This document shows positions 34,219 through 43,860 of a DNA stretch of 64,000 bases, one piece after another. The stretch's first letter is position 1; each line of letters starts with the position of its first letter. The DNA lies in the NCBI RefSeq assembly GCF_029194005.1, contig NZ_JARFVA010000005.1, forward strand, positions 62,001 to 126,000. The letters run 5' to 3'. The notes below the pieces were generated by a model. It was not told the origin of the DNA. It saw only the letters and a list, made by a program, of their open reading frames with translations, and ran no database searches. The DNA comes from Flagellimonas okinawensis (GTDB lineage: Bacteria; Bacteroidota; Bacteroidia; Flavobacteriales; Flavobacteriaceae). A program made the translations under genes and the position numbers.

Positions 34219-35352
34219 TCAATTTAAAACACCATCAATAAGACTAATCAATTTCTTATTGATGATTTTAACGTCAAATTTATTCTCAGCTAATTCACGG
34301 CTTTTAATGCCCATTTCACGAATTTGTGAAGTGTTTTCGAGTAAATTTCGCATGGCCACTAATAAAGAATCAAAATCATTCGGTGTAATCAATCTACCGT
34401 TTTCTTCATTTACCACAGTCTCCTTACATCCGGGAGAATCCGTTGTGATTACTGGTAAACCAACAGACAACGCTTCCAAAATAGATCTAGGAATTCCTTC
34501 TCTGTAAAATGTGGGCAAAACAAAAACATCTGAATTATATAAAAATTCAGCAACATTGTTTTGTCTACCATGATACACTATGATTTGTTTTTCGTGCAAT
34601 TCGTTCAACCTGTCCATAGAAATGGCTGAAGGTGATACATCGGGAGCACCAATAACATGGAATTCTGCGTGAGGGTAGGATTCTTTAAGAACTTGTGCTG
34701 CTTCCACAAATAGATGGATACCTTTTTCCCTTATTAACCGAGCAACCATTACAAAAATAATTTTTTCAGAGGTATTGTTGTTTACCCTTGTTGGATAAGA
34801 ATCCAGGTTGACACCAGATCCCCCTACAAAATCCACTTTTTGATCTTTGGAAATTATATTCCTATCCAAAAAGAGTTTATAATCATCCGTATTTTGAAAA
34901 ACAATCAATTTGTTCTTTCTAATAGAAAGCTTGTACAATGTTTCGGTAACCTTTTGCAATAATCTTGCCCTTTGAGACATACCACTAAAAGTGAAACCTA
35001 AACCTGTAATCAATGAAATGGTAGGTATTTTAGCCATATTGGCGGCCATAGAACCGTATATTACCGGTTTAATGGTATATGGGAAGACCAAGTCAATGTT
35101 GTACTCCTGTATTACCTTTTTTAGTTCCAAAATGGAACTCAAGTCCTTGAAAGGGTTCATTCCGGTTCTTTGAAGTTGGTACTCCAAAGGAATAGCTCCG
35201 ATTTCGTTTAATTTTTTGGTTACTTCTTCTGTCATTTCAGGCGCGGCCGTAAAAACAGTATACCCTGCTTTAATCAGATCTTTTATAAAGTCACCTCTAA
35301 AATGAGTAAGGGAAAGGTCGTATGAACAAATAATTAAAATACGTTTGGTCAT
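34219..35352 (-). CDS. GT4 glycosyltransferase, PglA/CapM-like
   Basis: A 377-residue GT-B glycosyltransferase starting MTKRILIICSYDLSLTHFRGD. The stretch FPYTIKPVIYGSMAANMAK followed by ITGLGFTFSG (about 90-120) is typical of the group that includes PglA and CapM, which add the second sugar to an undecaprenyl-linked amino-dideoxy sugar. The GT4 donor site reads FYREGIPRSILEALSVGLPVI (EX7E, about 283-303). The ATG at 35352 was chosen over an upstream extension that would reach into asnB. It fits as the enzyme acting directly after the PglC-type transferase in this cluster. It ends 36 bases from the convergent GNAT gene stop. Confidence 0.88.
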   Translation of the reverse strand: MTKRILIICSYDLSLTHFRGDFIKDLIKAGYTVFTAAPEMTEEVTKKLNEIGAIPLEYQLQRTGMNPFKDLSSILELKKVIQEYNIDLVFPYTIKPVIYGSMAANMAKIPTISLITGLGFTFSGMSQRARLLQKVTETLYKLSIRKNKLIVFQNTDDYKLFLDRNIISKDQKVDFVGGSGVNLDSYPTRVNNNTSEKIIFVMVARLIREKGIHLFVEAAQVLKESYPHAEFHVIGAPDVSPSAISMDRLNELHEKQIIVYHGRQNNVAEFLYNSDVFVLPTFYREGIPRSILEALSVGLPVITTDSPGCKETVVNEENGRLITPNDFDSLLVAMRNLLENTSQIREMGIKSRELAENKFDVKIINKKLISLIDGVLN

Positions 35353-35372
35353 GCTGCAGAATGTTTTTTGTT

Positions 35373-37274
35373 TTAAATGTTCATGTAAGTGTTCCAATAC
35401 CATTTTTGAAAGCAGTAAAAGGCCCAAACTCGGAAAGTATTGTCCTTTTTGCCCGATAAATGATCTTGTACCAATTTTGTGATCTCCTCAATTTTAAAAA
35501 TTGCTTGAAGTTTTAATCTGTCCTTTTCGATATAACTTTCCAATTCTTTCCGAAGACTTTGTCTTAGCCAATCTCCGACCGGAGATCCAAATCCGCTTTT
35601 GCTTTTTTCCAAAAATTTATTTGGAAATTGATCTTTAAATGCTTCTTTAAGAATATACTTTTTATTCCACCCCTTCATTAAATAGCTTTCAGGCAGCGTA
35701 TTGGTAAACTCCCATAACTCCCTATTTAAGAAAGGTGCGCGACATTCAAGGGAGTTTAACATACTTGTGCGGTCTACCTTTGGCAACATTCCTCCCTCAA
35801 GGCTTACTATTTTGTCTATTTGTCTAAAATCGGTTAAACTGGTTGCTTTCTCCAAATCCAGTTTTTGTTTGTACTCAGTAAAAATGTCCGGATTAAAAAT
35901 ATCGGGCAGCATAATTTCGGATAGTAAATCCCCTGTGTTTGCCAAAGAAATAATATCCCAGTAAAATTGCCCGTCGTAATCAATACTGTTGAGTAGTTTC
36001 TTTATTTTAAACCTTTTCCCGCGGTTGTCGTCTTTTGTTGCAAGAGCGGAATTTGCTATTTTTCTAATTGAATTATGAATGCCCTTGGGGACCAATTTGG
36101 TGTATCGGTTATTCATTTTTCCAATATAGTATTTGTTGTATCCGCCAAAAACCTCGTCACCACCATCACCGGTTAGGGCCACGGTAACAAACTCTCTTGT
36201 TTTTTTAGATACCAAATAGGTTGGGAGGGAAGCTGTATCGGAAAAAGGCTCATCAAAATTTATCAGGATTTCATGGATATTGTTTTTGAGGTCATCCTCG
36301 TCAATAATAAATTCATGATGATTGCTATTGATTAATTTAGCTACTAATTGTGATTTGTCAGTTTCGTCGAAACTGGTTTTTTTAAAACCAATGGAAAATG
36401 TTTCGATTTTTTTACCAGTAGCTTGTGAAAGACAAAGTGATACAATGGATGAGTCGACACCACCCGATAGAAAAGTTCCCAAGGGAACATCCGATACGGA
36501 GCGACTGTCCACACTTTTATATACCATTTCCTTCACTTTAGCTTTAGCATCATCAAAAGTTATGTTTTGTTGTTTTGGTTCGGGTTCATCATTAACTCGC
36601 TCCATTTTAAATTCATGGGTGGTTAAATCATATTCTATGTAATGATTGGCCTCAAGTTTATATATACCATTATAAATGGTATGAGGTGCAGGCACGTAGG
36701 TTAGCCTGAAAAAGAGGTTTAAGCCTTTTGGGGAAATTTCTGGTTTAACACCTAATTGGTTTACGATGGATTTTAACTCTGAAGCCCAAATAAAGCGATT
36801 TTCCAATGTAGTGTAGTATAGCGGCTTTTCTCCAAAAAAATCCCTGGCAATAAAAAGTTTGTTTTTATTCCTATCATGTATGCTAAAAGCAAACATCCCA
36901 TCCAATTTTCCAAAAGATAAAGCCCCTTCCTTTTCATATAGCTTTAATATTACCTCGGTATCACTTGTGGTCTTAAAGGTTACCCCTTCTGCTTCCAGCT
37001 CAGTTTTTAGTTCACGGTAATTATATATTTCACCATTAAATACGATCACTATTTGACCATCTTCCGAAAAAATCGGCTGTTTACCCGAAGTCAAGTCAAT
37101 TATGGACAAACGTCTCATGGCCATTCCAACAGAACAAGATGTATCGGAAAATGTATAGGTTCCATCCTCATCTGGTCCCCTATGGATAATAAGATTGTTC
37201 ATTTGGCTCAAAACGGTCCCAATTTGCTCTTGATTGGATGCCATTTTTGTAATAATTCCATTTATTCCGCACAT
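35373..37274 (-). CDS. asnB: Asparagine synthase-type glutamine amidotransferase (AsnB family)
   Basis: A 633-residue class II amidotransferase. The N-terminal glutaminase starts MCGINGIITK (nucleophile Cys2) and contains LIIHRGPDEDGTY and FNGEIYNYRELK. The synthetase half has the PP-loop SGGVDSSIVSL (about 253-263) and ALTGDGGDEVFGGYNKYY. It could make asparagine, but AsnB-like proteins inside O-antigen clusters (for example WbpS) convert uronic acids to uronamides. With Ugd and an epimerase supplying uronic acids here, that role is plausible. It lies 20 bases from the PglA-like GT and 17 bases from the next GT, so it is embedded in the operon. Confidence 0.9.
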   Translation of the reverse strand: MCGINGIITKMASNQEQIGTVLSQMNNLIIHRGPDEDGTYTFSDTSCSVGMAMRRLSIIDLTSGKQPIFSEDGQIVIVFNGEIYNYRELKTELEAEGVTFKTTSDTEVILKLYEKEGALSFGKLDGMFAFSIHDRNKNKLFIARDFFGEKPLYYTTLENRFIWASELKSIVNQLGVKPEISPKGLNLFFRLTYVPAPHTIYNGIYKLEANHYIEYDLTTHEFKMERVNDEPEPKQQNITFDDAKAKVKEMVYKSVDSRSVSDVPLGTFLSGGVDSSIVSLCLSQATGKKIETFSIGFKKTSFDETDKSQLVAKLINSNHHEFIIDEDDLKNNIHEILINFDEPFSDTASLPTYLVSKKTREFVTVALTGDGGDEVFGGYNKYYIGKMNNRYTKLVPKGIHNSIRKIANSALATKDDNRGKRFKIKKLLNSIDYDGQFYWDIISLANTGDLLSEIMLPDIFNPDIFTEYKQKLDLEKATSLTDFRQIDKIVSLEGGMLPKVDRTSMLNSLECRAPFLNRELWEFTNTLPESYLMKGWNKKYILKEAFKDQFPNKFLEKSKSGFGSPVGDWLRQSLRKELESYIEKDRLKLQAIFKIEEITKLVQDHLSGKKDNTFRVWAFYCFQKWYWNTYMNI

Positions 37275-37291
37275 ATGGTGAGTAGGTGTTT

Positions 37292-38443
37292 TTAATTTGG
37301 CTGTAGATTTTCAATATAACCGCGAACTGAATTTTTAGCGTCAAAAAACAATGCTCGCTCAAAAGATTTCTCTTTATAATTATTTAAAAGCTTACTGTCC
37401 TCGATTATTTTTTCCATGGCTTCTGCCATTAGATTTTCATTTTTGATAGGCACTAAAATACCGAAATCGGCAAATTCGATTGTATCTTTTAATTGCTGGT
37501 CGATTGAAGTGCCAGGGGCTAAAATCTCCCTTGGACCCGAAATGCAATCCGTAGAAACTACCGCACATTCGCATGCCAGCGCTTCAATTATTACATTGGG
37601 GAGCCCTTCGTTATTGGAACTTAACACAAAAACATCTGATGTTCCCAAATATTTGAAAGGGTTGTCTGTAAATCCCACGAAGGTGACTTTATCGTGAATA
37701 TTTAGTTCTTTGCTTAATTTGATCAAATGTTCTTTAAGCTCACCATCCCCGACTATCCTTAGGTGTATATTTTCTGATTTTAATTTCGCAAACGAACGTA
37801 AAAGCAGTTCTTGATTTTTTACGTGATAGAGGGTTCCTACCGTTACAAAGTTGAAACTGTTATTTGATTCTTCTTCAATCTTGACTTTTGAAAGGGAATT
37901 GATTTTCTCTATTGGATATGGATTAAATACCGTAACAACCTTATCTTTTTTCACCCCATAGTTTTCAATCAAATCCAATCTTATCTTATTGGAAACTGTA
38001 ATTATCTTATCGGCTTTATTATAGAGCAGACTGATGATGATCTTTTTTAAGGTAGCATAGACTTTCTCATTTGCCCTCCACAAGGACTGATACGTGTGTT
38101 CACTAAGTACTACTTTTGTTTTTGACCCAAAAATTTTGGTCAAAGCCGAAATATAATTAGGCTGAGTAAGCAATGATAGAGAGACTTCTATGCTGTTTTT
38201 CTTACAAAATGAATGGTACCTAAATACATTAAGGAATTTATCGAACAAATTACTTTTATTCTTTTTGCCAAGAACTTCTATTTTCACGGAATTAGGCACC
38301 TCATAGACTATGCTATTCTCAATCAACACCAAGAAAATTTCAAATTCACTGGAAAGTTCGTTCATCAAGACAGAGGCAATTTTTTGAGCTCCACCATGAT
38401 TTAGATTATTTATGAAAATTGAAAGCTTTTTTTTGGAATTCAT
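37292..38443 (-). CDS. GT4 family glycosyltransferase
   Basis: A 383-residue GT-B enzyme beginning LSIFINNLNHGGAQKIASVLMNEL, the GT4 acceptor-side glycine motif. It has VGTLYHVKNQELLLRSFAKL (about 201-220) and the EX7E donor motif VLSSNNEGLPNVIIEALACECAVV (Glu near 277 and 285). It should transfer one sugar of the repeat unit from a nucleotide-sugar donor to the lipid-linked intermediate at the cytoplasmic face. Donor and linkage cannot be deduced. It is 33 bases downstream of the next GT (38477) and 17 bases upstream of asnB, so it is clearly part of one transcription unit. Confidence 0.88.
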   Translation of the reverse strand: MNSKKKLSIFINNLNHGGAQKIASVLMNELSSEFEIFLVLIENSIVYEVPNSVKIEVLGKKNKSNLFDKFLNVFRYHSFCKKNSIEVSLSLLTQPNYISALTKIFGSKTKVVLSEHTYQSLWRANEKVYATLKKIIISLLYNKADKIITVSNKIRLDLIENYGVKKDKVVTVFNPYPIEKINSLSKVKIEEESNNSFNFVTVGTLYHVKNQELLLRSFAKLKSENIHLRIVGDGELKEHLIKLSKELNIHDKVTFVGFTDNPFKYLGTSDVFVLSSNNEGLPNVIIEALACECAVVSTDCISGPREILAPGTSIDQQLKDTIEFADFGILVPIKNENLMAEAMEKIIEDSKLLNNYKEKSFERALFFDAKNSVRGYIENLQPN

Positions 38444-38476
38444 TTAATGGGGTCGATTTCTATGCTAAAAATATCT

Positions 38477-39568
38477 TTATATGGATTCAAGTAATTCGTT
38501 ATACTTGGCTAAAATGACATTTGGGCTGTATTTTTTGTAAACAGAATCGCTTACAACACTAGGTTCCCACTGATTTAACGAAGATAATATCCTAGTTATT
38601 TTATTAGAGAAATCTTCGACGTCTTCCGCAATATAACCGTTGACCCCATCAACTACGATCTCATCTATTCCTCCCAAAGCTTTAAAAGCCACAACAGGAG
38701 TGCCTACGGCACAACTTTCTAAAAGTGCATTAGGAAACCCTTCCACATAGGAACCTTGAATAAACACATCATTTTCGCATAGGTATTCCGAGACCTTGTT
38801 TGTATGTGGAACATGTGTTATATGTTCTGATAAATCTAGATTCTCTATTATTTCAAATATGTTACCCTTCTCAGGACCATCTCCGATTATGGTATAATGG
38901 AAAGGTATTTTTAGCTTGCTCAAAGCTTCTAGAATTCGTGGATGACCCTTCTGTTTTGCCAGCCTTCCCACTGTAATCAACTTGAATACATAATCGTGTG
39001 GTTTGGTGCTTATTTCTTTTAGCTTGAAATCAGCGGTAATTGGATTGTTGATTACAGATATCTTCTCAGGACTTATGTTATAATTGGTTATGAGGTCATT
39101 TGCCATATCATTGGATTGGCAGACTATTTTATCCAGTAGTGGATAACTTAGTTTTATATAGTTGGGAACAGGAAATAATCTTTTTTTTGAAGTTGTTGAG
39201 TAATTTTTCAAGACACTGAGCACATTGACTTCACGCCCAATAAATTTTGTTTTTCTAAAAAATGGAGAAATCAATGCCATTATAGTATTTAGATGACCTA
39301 TGGCACTCAATACGATATCTGGATTATTTTTTCTTAGATATCCGAATAACTTGGGAATGGAGGTCAATACCCTTGGTTCGTTAAGGAAGTGTACTTTTAT
39401 GCCTTTAATCTCGTAACGATTATCTTTTTCGAATCCAATAACCAACAGTTCGGATATAAACTTTGAGGAATCTACCTCTTGTGCCACATAGGAAACTACT
39501 CTTTCAGCACCACCAGCTCCCAATGAGGGAAGAACAAAACATACTTTCTTTTTGGGGTTTTCGATCAT
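38477..39568 (-). CDS. GT4 family glycosyltransferase
   Basis: A 363-residue GT-B enzyme. It starts KVCFVLPSLGAGGAERVVSYVAQ (about 8-30) and contains the segment FIGREVNVLSVLKNYS. The donor domain has LITVGRLAKQKGHPRILEALSKL (about 189-211) and the EX7E motif FIQGSYVEGFPNALLESCAVGTPVV (Glu near 271 and 279). Role: addition of a sugar to the lipid-linked repeat unit. It lies 15 bases after the hexapeptide acyltransferase. Its N-terminal motif is very like that of the GT at 42583, so the two may be paralogues that add related sugars. Confidence 0.88.
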   Translation of the reverse strand: MIENPKKKVCFVLPSLGAGGAERVVSYVAQEVDSSKFISELLVIGFEKDNRYEIKGIKVHFLNEPRVLTSIPKLFGYLRKNNPDIVLSAIGHLNTIMALISPFFRKTKFIGREVNVLSVLKNYSTTSKKRLFPVPNYIKLSYPLLDKIVCQSNDMANDLITNYNISPEKISVINNPITADFKLKEISTKPHDYVFKLITVGRLAKQKGHPRILEALSKLKIPFHYTIIGDGPEKGNIFEIIENLDLSEHITHVPHTNKVSEYLCENDVFIQGSYVEGFPNALLESCAVGTPVVAFKALGGIDEIVVDGVNGYIAEDVEDFSNKITRILSSLNQWEPSVVSDSVYKKYSPNVILAKYNELLESI

Positions 39569-39583
39569 TGGGATATTATTGGT

Positions 39584-40123
39584 TTAAGGTTTAAGGTCTG
39601 CTTTAAAAGATTCATCGACAATTTCCAGCACTCTGTTTTTATAATCCTTGGAAAAATCAAGTTCTTGGTTACTGACATAAGATTCTAGGACTTTTTTCTC
39701 ATAAGAATCAAAATCCATTATAATTTTTGCAGGATTGCCACCAACAATATATCCGGAAGGTATAGATTTGGTTACAACACTTCCAGCTGCTATGATTACA
39801 TTGTCGCCAATATGTATTCCAGGAAGTATTATAGAATTCATACCTATAAAAACATTGTTTCCAATTTCTATCCTTCTAAAGAGTTGACGTCTTCCCTTTT
39901 CATCACTAATTAACCAGGTCGATCCATCATGATTGATGAACCTTACGCCGTGGGTCACGGTTACTTTTTTTCCAATCTTAATCAACCATGGTTCAGAACC
40001 AAAATCCCGGATATAAATTCTACAATTTTCACCAATTTCTACTCCTAGGTGCCTTGCATATTCTATATTACTTTTGGTATACCAGTGGTAATATGCTTTT
40101 AGTTTTTGTAACAATTTTTTCAT
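39584..40123 (-). CDS. Hexapeptide-repeat (left-handed beta-helix) O- or N-acetyltransferase
   Basis: A 179-residue acetyltransferase of the LbH family. Hexapeptide repeats run through [36 protein letters not shown] (about 97-132), ending with [15 protein letters not shown], the acetyl-CoA-binding end typical of maltose/galactoside-type acetyltransferases. The active-site histidine is probably in [12 protein letters not shown] (about 74-85), as in WbbJ-type O-acetyltransferases. The ATG at 40123 overlaps the wzy stop as ATGA, so I prefer it to an upstream ATG at 40165. It probably acetylates a sugar of the repeat unit in the cytoplasm. Confidence 0.85.
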   Translation of the reverse strand: MKKLLQKLKAYYHWYTKSNIEYARHLGVEIGENCRIYIRDFGSEPWLIKIGKKVTVTHGVRFINHDGSTWLISDEKGRRQLFRRIEIGNNVFIGMNSIILPGIHIGDNVIIAAGSVVTKSIPSGYIVGGNPAKIIMDFDSYEKKVLESYVSNQELDFSKDYKNRVLEIVDESFKADLKP

Positions 40124-41229
40124 TGCAGAAGAGGTTTGTTTTTTTCTATTTGAAATTGAATCCACATGGATATGAATAAAATAAAAGCATGTGTAAAATA
40201 AACATGTGAAGCCATTAAAAAGAAGAAAAGTCCTATGGATTGCATTAAAAGATTTGGTGCGTGACTAAAAAGCCGAAAACTTGAAATCAGCATTTTTATG
40301 TAAAAAACAACGATGATAATAAACGGTAGAAACCCAGCTTCTCCCCAAACCAATAAAAAGGTATTGTGTATCCCTACTTTTTCACTCAAATAGGATTTTT
40401 TGGTAAATGTGGTGAAGCCACTTCCAAAAAATGGGTTGTCTCCGATATCATTAAAATATTTACTCCATGTGTCTGTACGTGAATCCTCATTGATTTCACT
40501 TACACTTACTTCTTCATTACTACTGGTAAGTGCTTTTAATTGTTCAATTCTTGGGTTTTTGACAGGCAGTAATTCACTAAAAATCAATAATAACGATAAA
40601 AGTCCGAAGCCATATACAAAAATGCGAATGTTCTTAATATTGATTTTTAATGAAATCAGATTAAGAATAACCCAAAGGGCAATAAAGGTTCGGGATAGTG
40701 TTAGCAATCCCATTAGCGTAAATATAATTTGAGCTACGAGCCGTGCCTTTTTGTTTTCCAATGAATATGCGAGTGCATAACCCGATATACAAATGAATCC
40801 AGCTGCATTCGGGTTTATATAGAAGCCACTGAACCTACCATATTCCGCCGAACCGCCACCAATAACTGCAGCATGCAGGAAGATGGTGAATGCACCCATT
40901 AAAAGAACCAGAATAAATTCTTTGTTAGATGTTCTTTTAACTACCTCATAACCTCCTAGGATTATGATAAAGTATTTGATTGTTACATTTAAAAAATAAC
41001 TTGTAGTTCCAGAGTATTGTACTCCTGCAATGGCAAAATAAAGAACGCCCAAAACAATCATCCAAGCATTTACCGATCCTTTTTTTACGAAAAAAAAATA
41101 GATCAACAGTAGCATAAAAGATAATGTACTCAATACTGGGCCAATCGCTCCGCCTACATATATCAAACCCGCACTTGATATATTCATTACAAACAAATAG
41201 AGAACAATATATCTCAATAGGGTCATCAT
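40120..41229 (-). CDS. wzy: Wzy-like O-antigen/exopolysaccharide polymerase
   Basis: A 369-residue membrane protein with about ten hydrophobic segments and a large polar loop (about 225-262, [25 protein letters not shown] and onward) before [19 protein letters not shown]. The motif [19 protein letters not shown] (about 131-149) and the late [16 protein letters not shown] (about 285-300) are typical of the O-antigen ligase/polymerase (Wzy/WaaL) family. Next to a flippase gene it is most likely the block polymerase that joins repeat units in the periplasm. ATGA overlaps join it to the flippase gene upstream and the acetyltransferase downstream, so the three are translated together. Wzy sequences diverge fast, so the call rests on topology and context. 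Confidence 0.85.
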   Translation of the reverse strand: MMTLLRYIVLYLFVMNISSAGLIYVGGAIGPVLSTLSFMLLLIYFFFVKKGSVNAWMIVLGVLYFAIAGVQYSGTTSYFLNVTIKYFIIILGGYEVVKRTSNKEFILVLLMGAFTIFLHAAVIGGGSAEYGRFSGFYINPNAAGFICISGYALAYSLENKKARLVAQIIFTLMGLLTLSRTFIALWVILNLISLKINIKNIRIFVYGFGLLSLLLIFSELLPVKNPRIEQLKALTSSNEEVSVSEINEDSRTDTWSKYFNDIGDNPFFGSGFTTFTKKSYLSEKVGIHNTFLLVWGEAGFLPFIIIVVFYIKMLISSFRLFSHAPNLLMQSIGLFFFLMASHVYFTHAFILFISMWIQFQIEKNKPLLQ

Positions 41230-42569
41230 TGGGCAAGAGTCCTTTTGTATTGTTTATAAGTGAAAAATAGGTAAATAAAACTACTTATGGTAATTACTAA
41301 TGATGTACTAATGGCCAAACCGTAAACACCATATAACTTCATAAATATGATATTAAAAGCAATATTGGCAATTAGATTATATAAAGAGACCCAGGCCATG
41401 AATCGGTTTTTATTTATGCTGGTAAGAAATTTACCCAACAAGTTACCACAAAGATAGAACGGTACATAAACCAATATTATTTGCTGAATTAAAGATACGG
41501 TATAAGTATCATCACTAGTAAATTCATTTCGTTCAAAAAGAAAGCGGATAATATCGGAGGAAAAAATAAATATCACTGCTGTGACAACTAGCCCCAAACC
41601 AAATATCACTTTTAAAATTTTGAATAGGTCCTTAAACGCTTGTAATCTATTCTCCGTAATTTTTTTTGAGAAATATGGCAGCAATACGGTGCCTGTCGCG
41701 ATCATTGATAATGTTAGAATAAAAGAAGGAATTTTGATGCCATAATTAATAGCGGAAATTGATCCAACGGCTAATTGGGCAGCAAAGAATTGATCAACAA
41801 ATTGATTCATACCCGTCAAAAAACCAGAGGTGATCTTAGGGGGTAATTGATTGATCATCATACGGGTGTTTTCATTTACCAGTGGATTACTCAAAATAAT
41901 CAACTTACTTTTCAATGTAACTGCAAGTAAAAATATGAAACCAACCACACTACCCGTAAGAGTCCCAAGTGCTAGGACCATTTCCCCAAAAGATTCTTTG
42001 AAATATACGAGAAAAATAATCGTGCAGACAGCAATAAAAACTGGGTAGATTGCCGAAGCCAAGAATTTGTTATCTATATCCAATAAAGCACTTAAAAGTG
42101 ATGAGCCACCCCAAAAGAGTAGGCAAGGAGTCATTATAAATAATTGTGTCCTTGTCAAAGAATAGAAAGAATCGGTATGGTTTGGAAATGCATATTCAAG
42201 AAAATAGAGCCCAAATAAAAAAGTCAGGATAATAAAAATCAATACAATCCCGAATATCAACAGAAAACCCAAGGTTTGAAATCCTCCAATATCCGGGTTT
42301 TCACTGTTTTTGGTTTCTGCAACATAGTTAGGAATAAAAATGTTCTTAACAGATCCTATAAAAACTGCTTGGATGAAAGAAGGGATTAAGATTGCCAAAT
42401 AAAACGAATCCAACAATTCGGATAAGCCAAAACTGGAAGCCACTAAAGTTTCCTTGTAGAATCCTGCAACTTTTACAAATAGAGTTACCGAGCCAACAAT
42501 GATAATATTTCTGACAATGGCGATTTTAAACCGACCTGTAAGCTTTGAAATTATTGACTTAATGCTCAT
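41226..42569 (-). CDS. MurJ/MVF-like flippase acting as repeat-unit translocase (Wzx role)
   Basis: A 447-residue polytopic protein with 12 or more hydrophobic segments. The N-terminal region VAGFYKETLVASSFGLSELLDSFYLAILIPSF (about 34-65) is more like MurJ (lipid II flippase) than like classical Wzx. Its place between glycosyltransferase and polymerase genes suggests it moves the undecaprenyl-linked repeat unit across the inner membrane. It cannot be excluded that it is a second lipid II flippase. The start overlaps nothing (13 bases after the GT at 42583), and the stop overlaps the wzy start as ATGA. Confidence 0.82.
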   Translation of the reverse strand: MSIKSIISKLTGRFKIAIVRNIIIVGSVTLFVKVAGFYKETLVASSFGLSELLDSFYLAILIPSFIQAVFIGSVKNIFIPNYVAETKNSENPDIGGFQTLGFLLIFGIVLIFIILTFLFGLYFLEYAFPNHTDSFYSLTRTQLFIMTPCLLFWGGSSLLSALLDIDNKFLASAIYPVFIAVCTIIFLVYFKESFGEMVLALGTLTGSVVGFIFLLAVTLKSKLIILSNPLVNENTRMMINQLPPKITSGFLTGMNQFVDQFFAAQLAVGSISAINYGIKIPSFILTLSMIATGTVLLPYFSKKITENRLQAFKDLFKILKVIFGLGLVVTAVIFIFSSDIIRFLFERNEFTSDDTYTVSLIQQIILVYVPFYLCGNLLGKFLTSINKNRFMAWVSLYNLIANIAFNIIFMKLYGVYGLAISTSLVITISSFIYLFFTYKQYKRTLAQ

Positions 42570-42582
42570 ATTGGAAAGGTGA

Positions 42583-43689
42583 TTATTTTTTATTGTTCAA
42601 GGTGTATTCAATCACGTTCTCCCATTTTTCCAATACAGTTGATATATTAAAATCCTTTGTCGCATTCAAGGATTTAGAAGAGAAGTTTGTTCGGATTTCA
42701 GCATCGGATATGAGTAATTGGAGTCTCTTGGCAAGCTCTTCCTTATTGTCCATCGGTACCAAATAACCATTTTCCCCATTTGTTATTAATTCAGATGGAC
42801 CGGTTGGGCAATCTGTTGAAACACAGGGTAACCCAAAATGCATAGCTTCTATTAAAGCATTAGGAAAACCCTCATAGTTAGAGGTGAAGGCAAAGACTTT
42901 TGCCTTATTGTAGTAGTCATGAATATTATTTTTTCTTCCAAGCAAAAAAACATTATCACGTAGTCCAAGTTCAGAGATTAAATTCTCTAAAATTGATCTA
43001 TTTTGGCCTTCTCCTATGATATAAAGTTTCCAATCCCCATACTCAATATCGTTAAAAGCCTTTATTAATAAGGTTTGATTCTTTTGGTCATGTAACTTTC
43101 CAACATTTAAAATAATATTTTCTTTATCGGCATCGAAATTCCTTTGATCGGACAGAAGAGGTGAAATAGGATTCGGAAGAACAGCAATTTTATCATTATC
43201 GACCAGTCCACTATAAAATTCTTTAATCAATTTAGTCTGAACAACTAGACTGTTGGCTAAGGGATATGTATACTTTCTGCAAAGTTTCCAAAAACCAGGT
43301 GTGGCATCAATGTACGGGTTGTTTCGTTCACTGACTATACATGGAATTTTTAAAAATTTTGCAGAAAGTATGGTCAACACGTTTGCCATCGTTATAAAAC
43401 CAATGACAAGGTCGATATTGTTGGCCCTCAATAATTTGATTAGGTTTCTTAAAAGGCTGAAATTTAATAATAATGAATTGAATAGGTTTTTTGAAGGTTT
43501 TATATCTTCCATACAAGACACCACATTTATGGCATCATGTAGTTTATAAAAAGGTTCACTTTTTTTGAAGGTTATGATGGTAACATCATATTTTTCTACA
43601 AAAGAGTTGGATAATGTTGTTACAACTCTTTCTGCACCTCCCGAAGTAAGTGAGCCAAGAACAAATGCTATTTTAGTTTTGTTTTGCAT
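42583..43689 (-). CDS. GT4 family glycosyltransferase (PglH-like)
   Basis: A 368-residue GT-B enzyme starting KIAFVLGSLTSGGAERVVTTLSNSF (about 5-29), similar to the GalNAc transferases PglH/PglJ and other GT4 members. The donor domain shows ILNVGKLHDQKNQTLLIKAF (about 190-209) and the EX7E motif FAFTSNYEGFPNALIEAMHFGLPCV (Glu near 275 and 283). It would extend the lipid-linked oligosaccharide. It lies 13 bases before the flippase gene, and a 171-base gap separates it from ugd upstream. The gap holds no recognised promoter, terminator or gene. Confidence 0.88.
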   Translation of the reverse strand: MQNKTKIAFVLGSLTSGGAERVVTTLSNSFVEKYDVTIITFKKSEPFYKLHDAINVVSCMEDIKPSKNLFNSLLLNFSLLRNLIKLLRANNIDLVIGFITMANVLTILSAKFLKIPCIVSERNNPYIDATPGFWKLCRKYTYPLANSLVVQTKLIKEFYSGLVDNDKIAVLPNPISPLLSDQRNFDADKENIILNVGKLHDQKNQTLLIKAFNDIEYGDWKLYIIGEGQNRSILENLISELGLRDNVFLLGRKNNIHDYYNKAKVFAFTSNYEGFPNALIEAMHFGLPCVSTDCPTGPSELITNGENGYLVPMDNKEELAKRLQLLISDAEIRTNFSSKSLNATKDFNISTVLEKWENVIEYTLNNKK

Positions 43690-43860
43690 AATATGTTCCT
43701 GAGGCCCTAATTTATACTGGAAGCTTTTAGATTAGCTTTATCTATTAAAACCTGGAAGACCTTTAATTATGAATTTAAATTATATAGGAAAAATCGAATA
43801 ATTAAGGATCACACCAGAATTATTAAAATTCAATATCCCAAAAAGAAAATATTATCTGTT

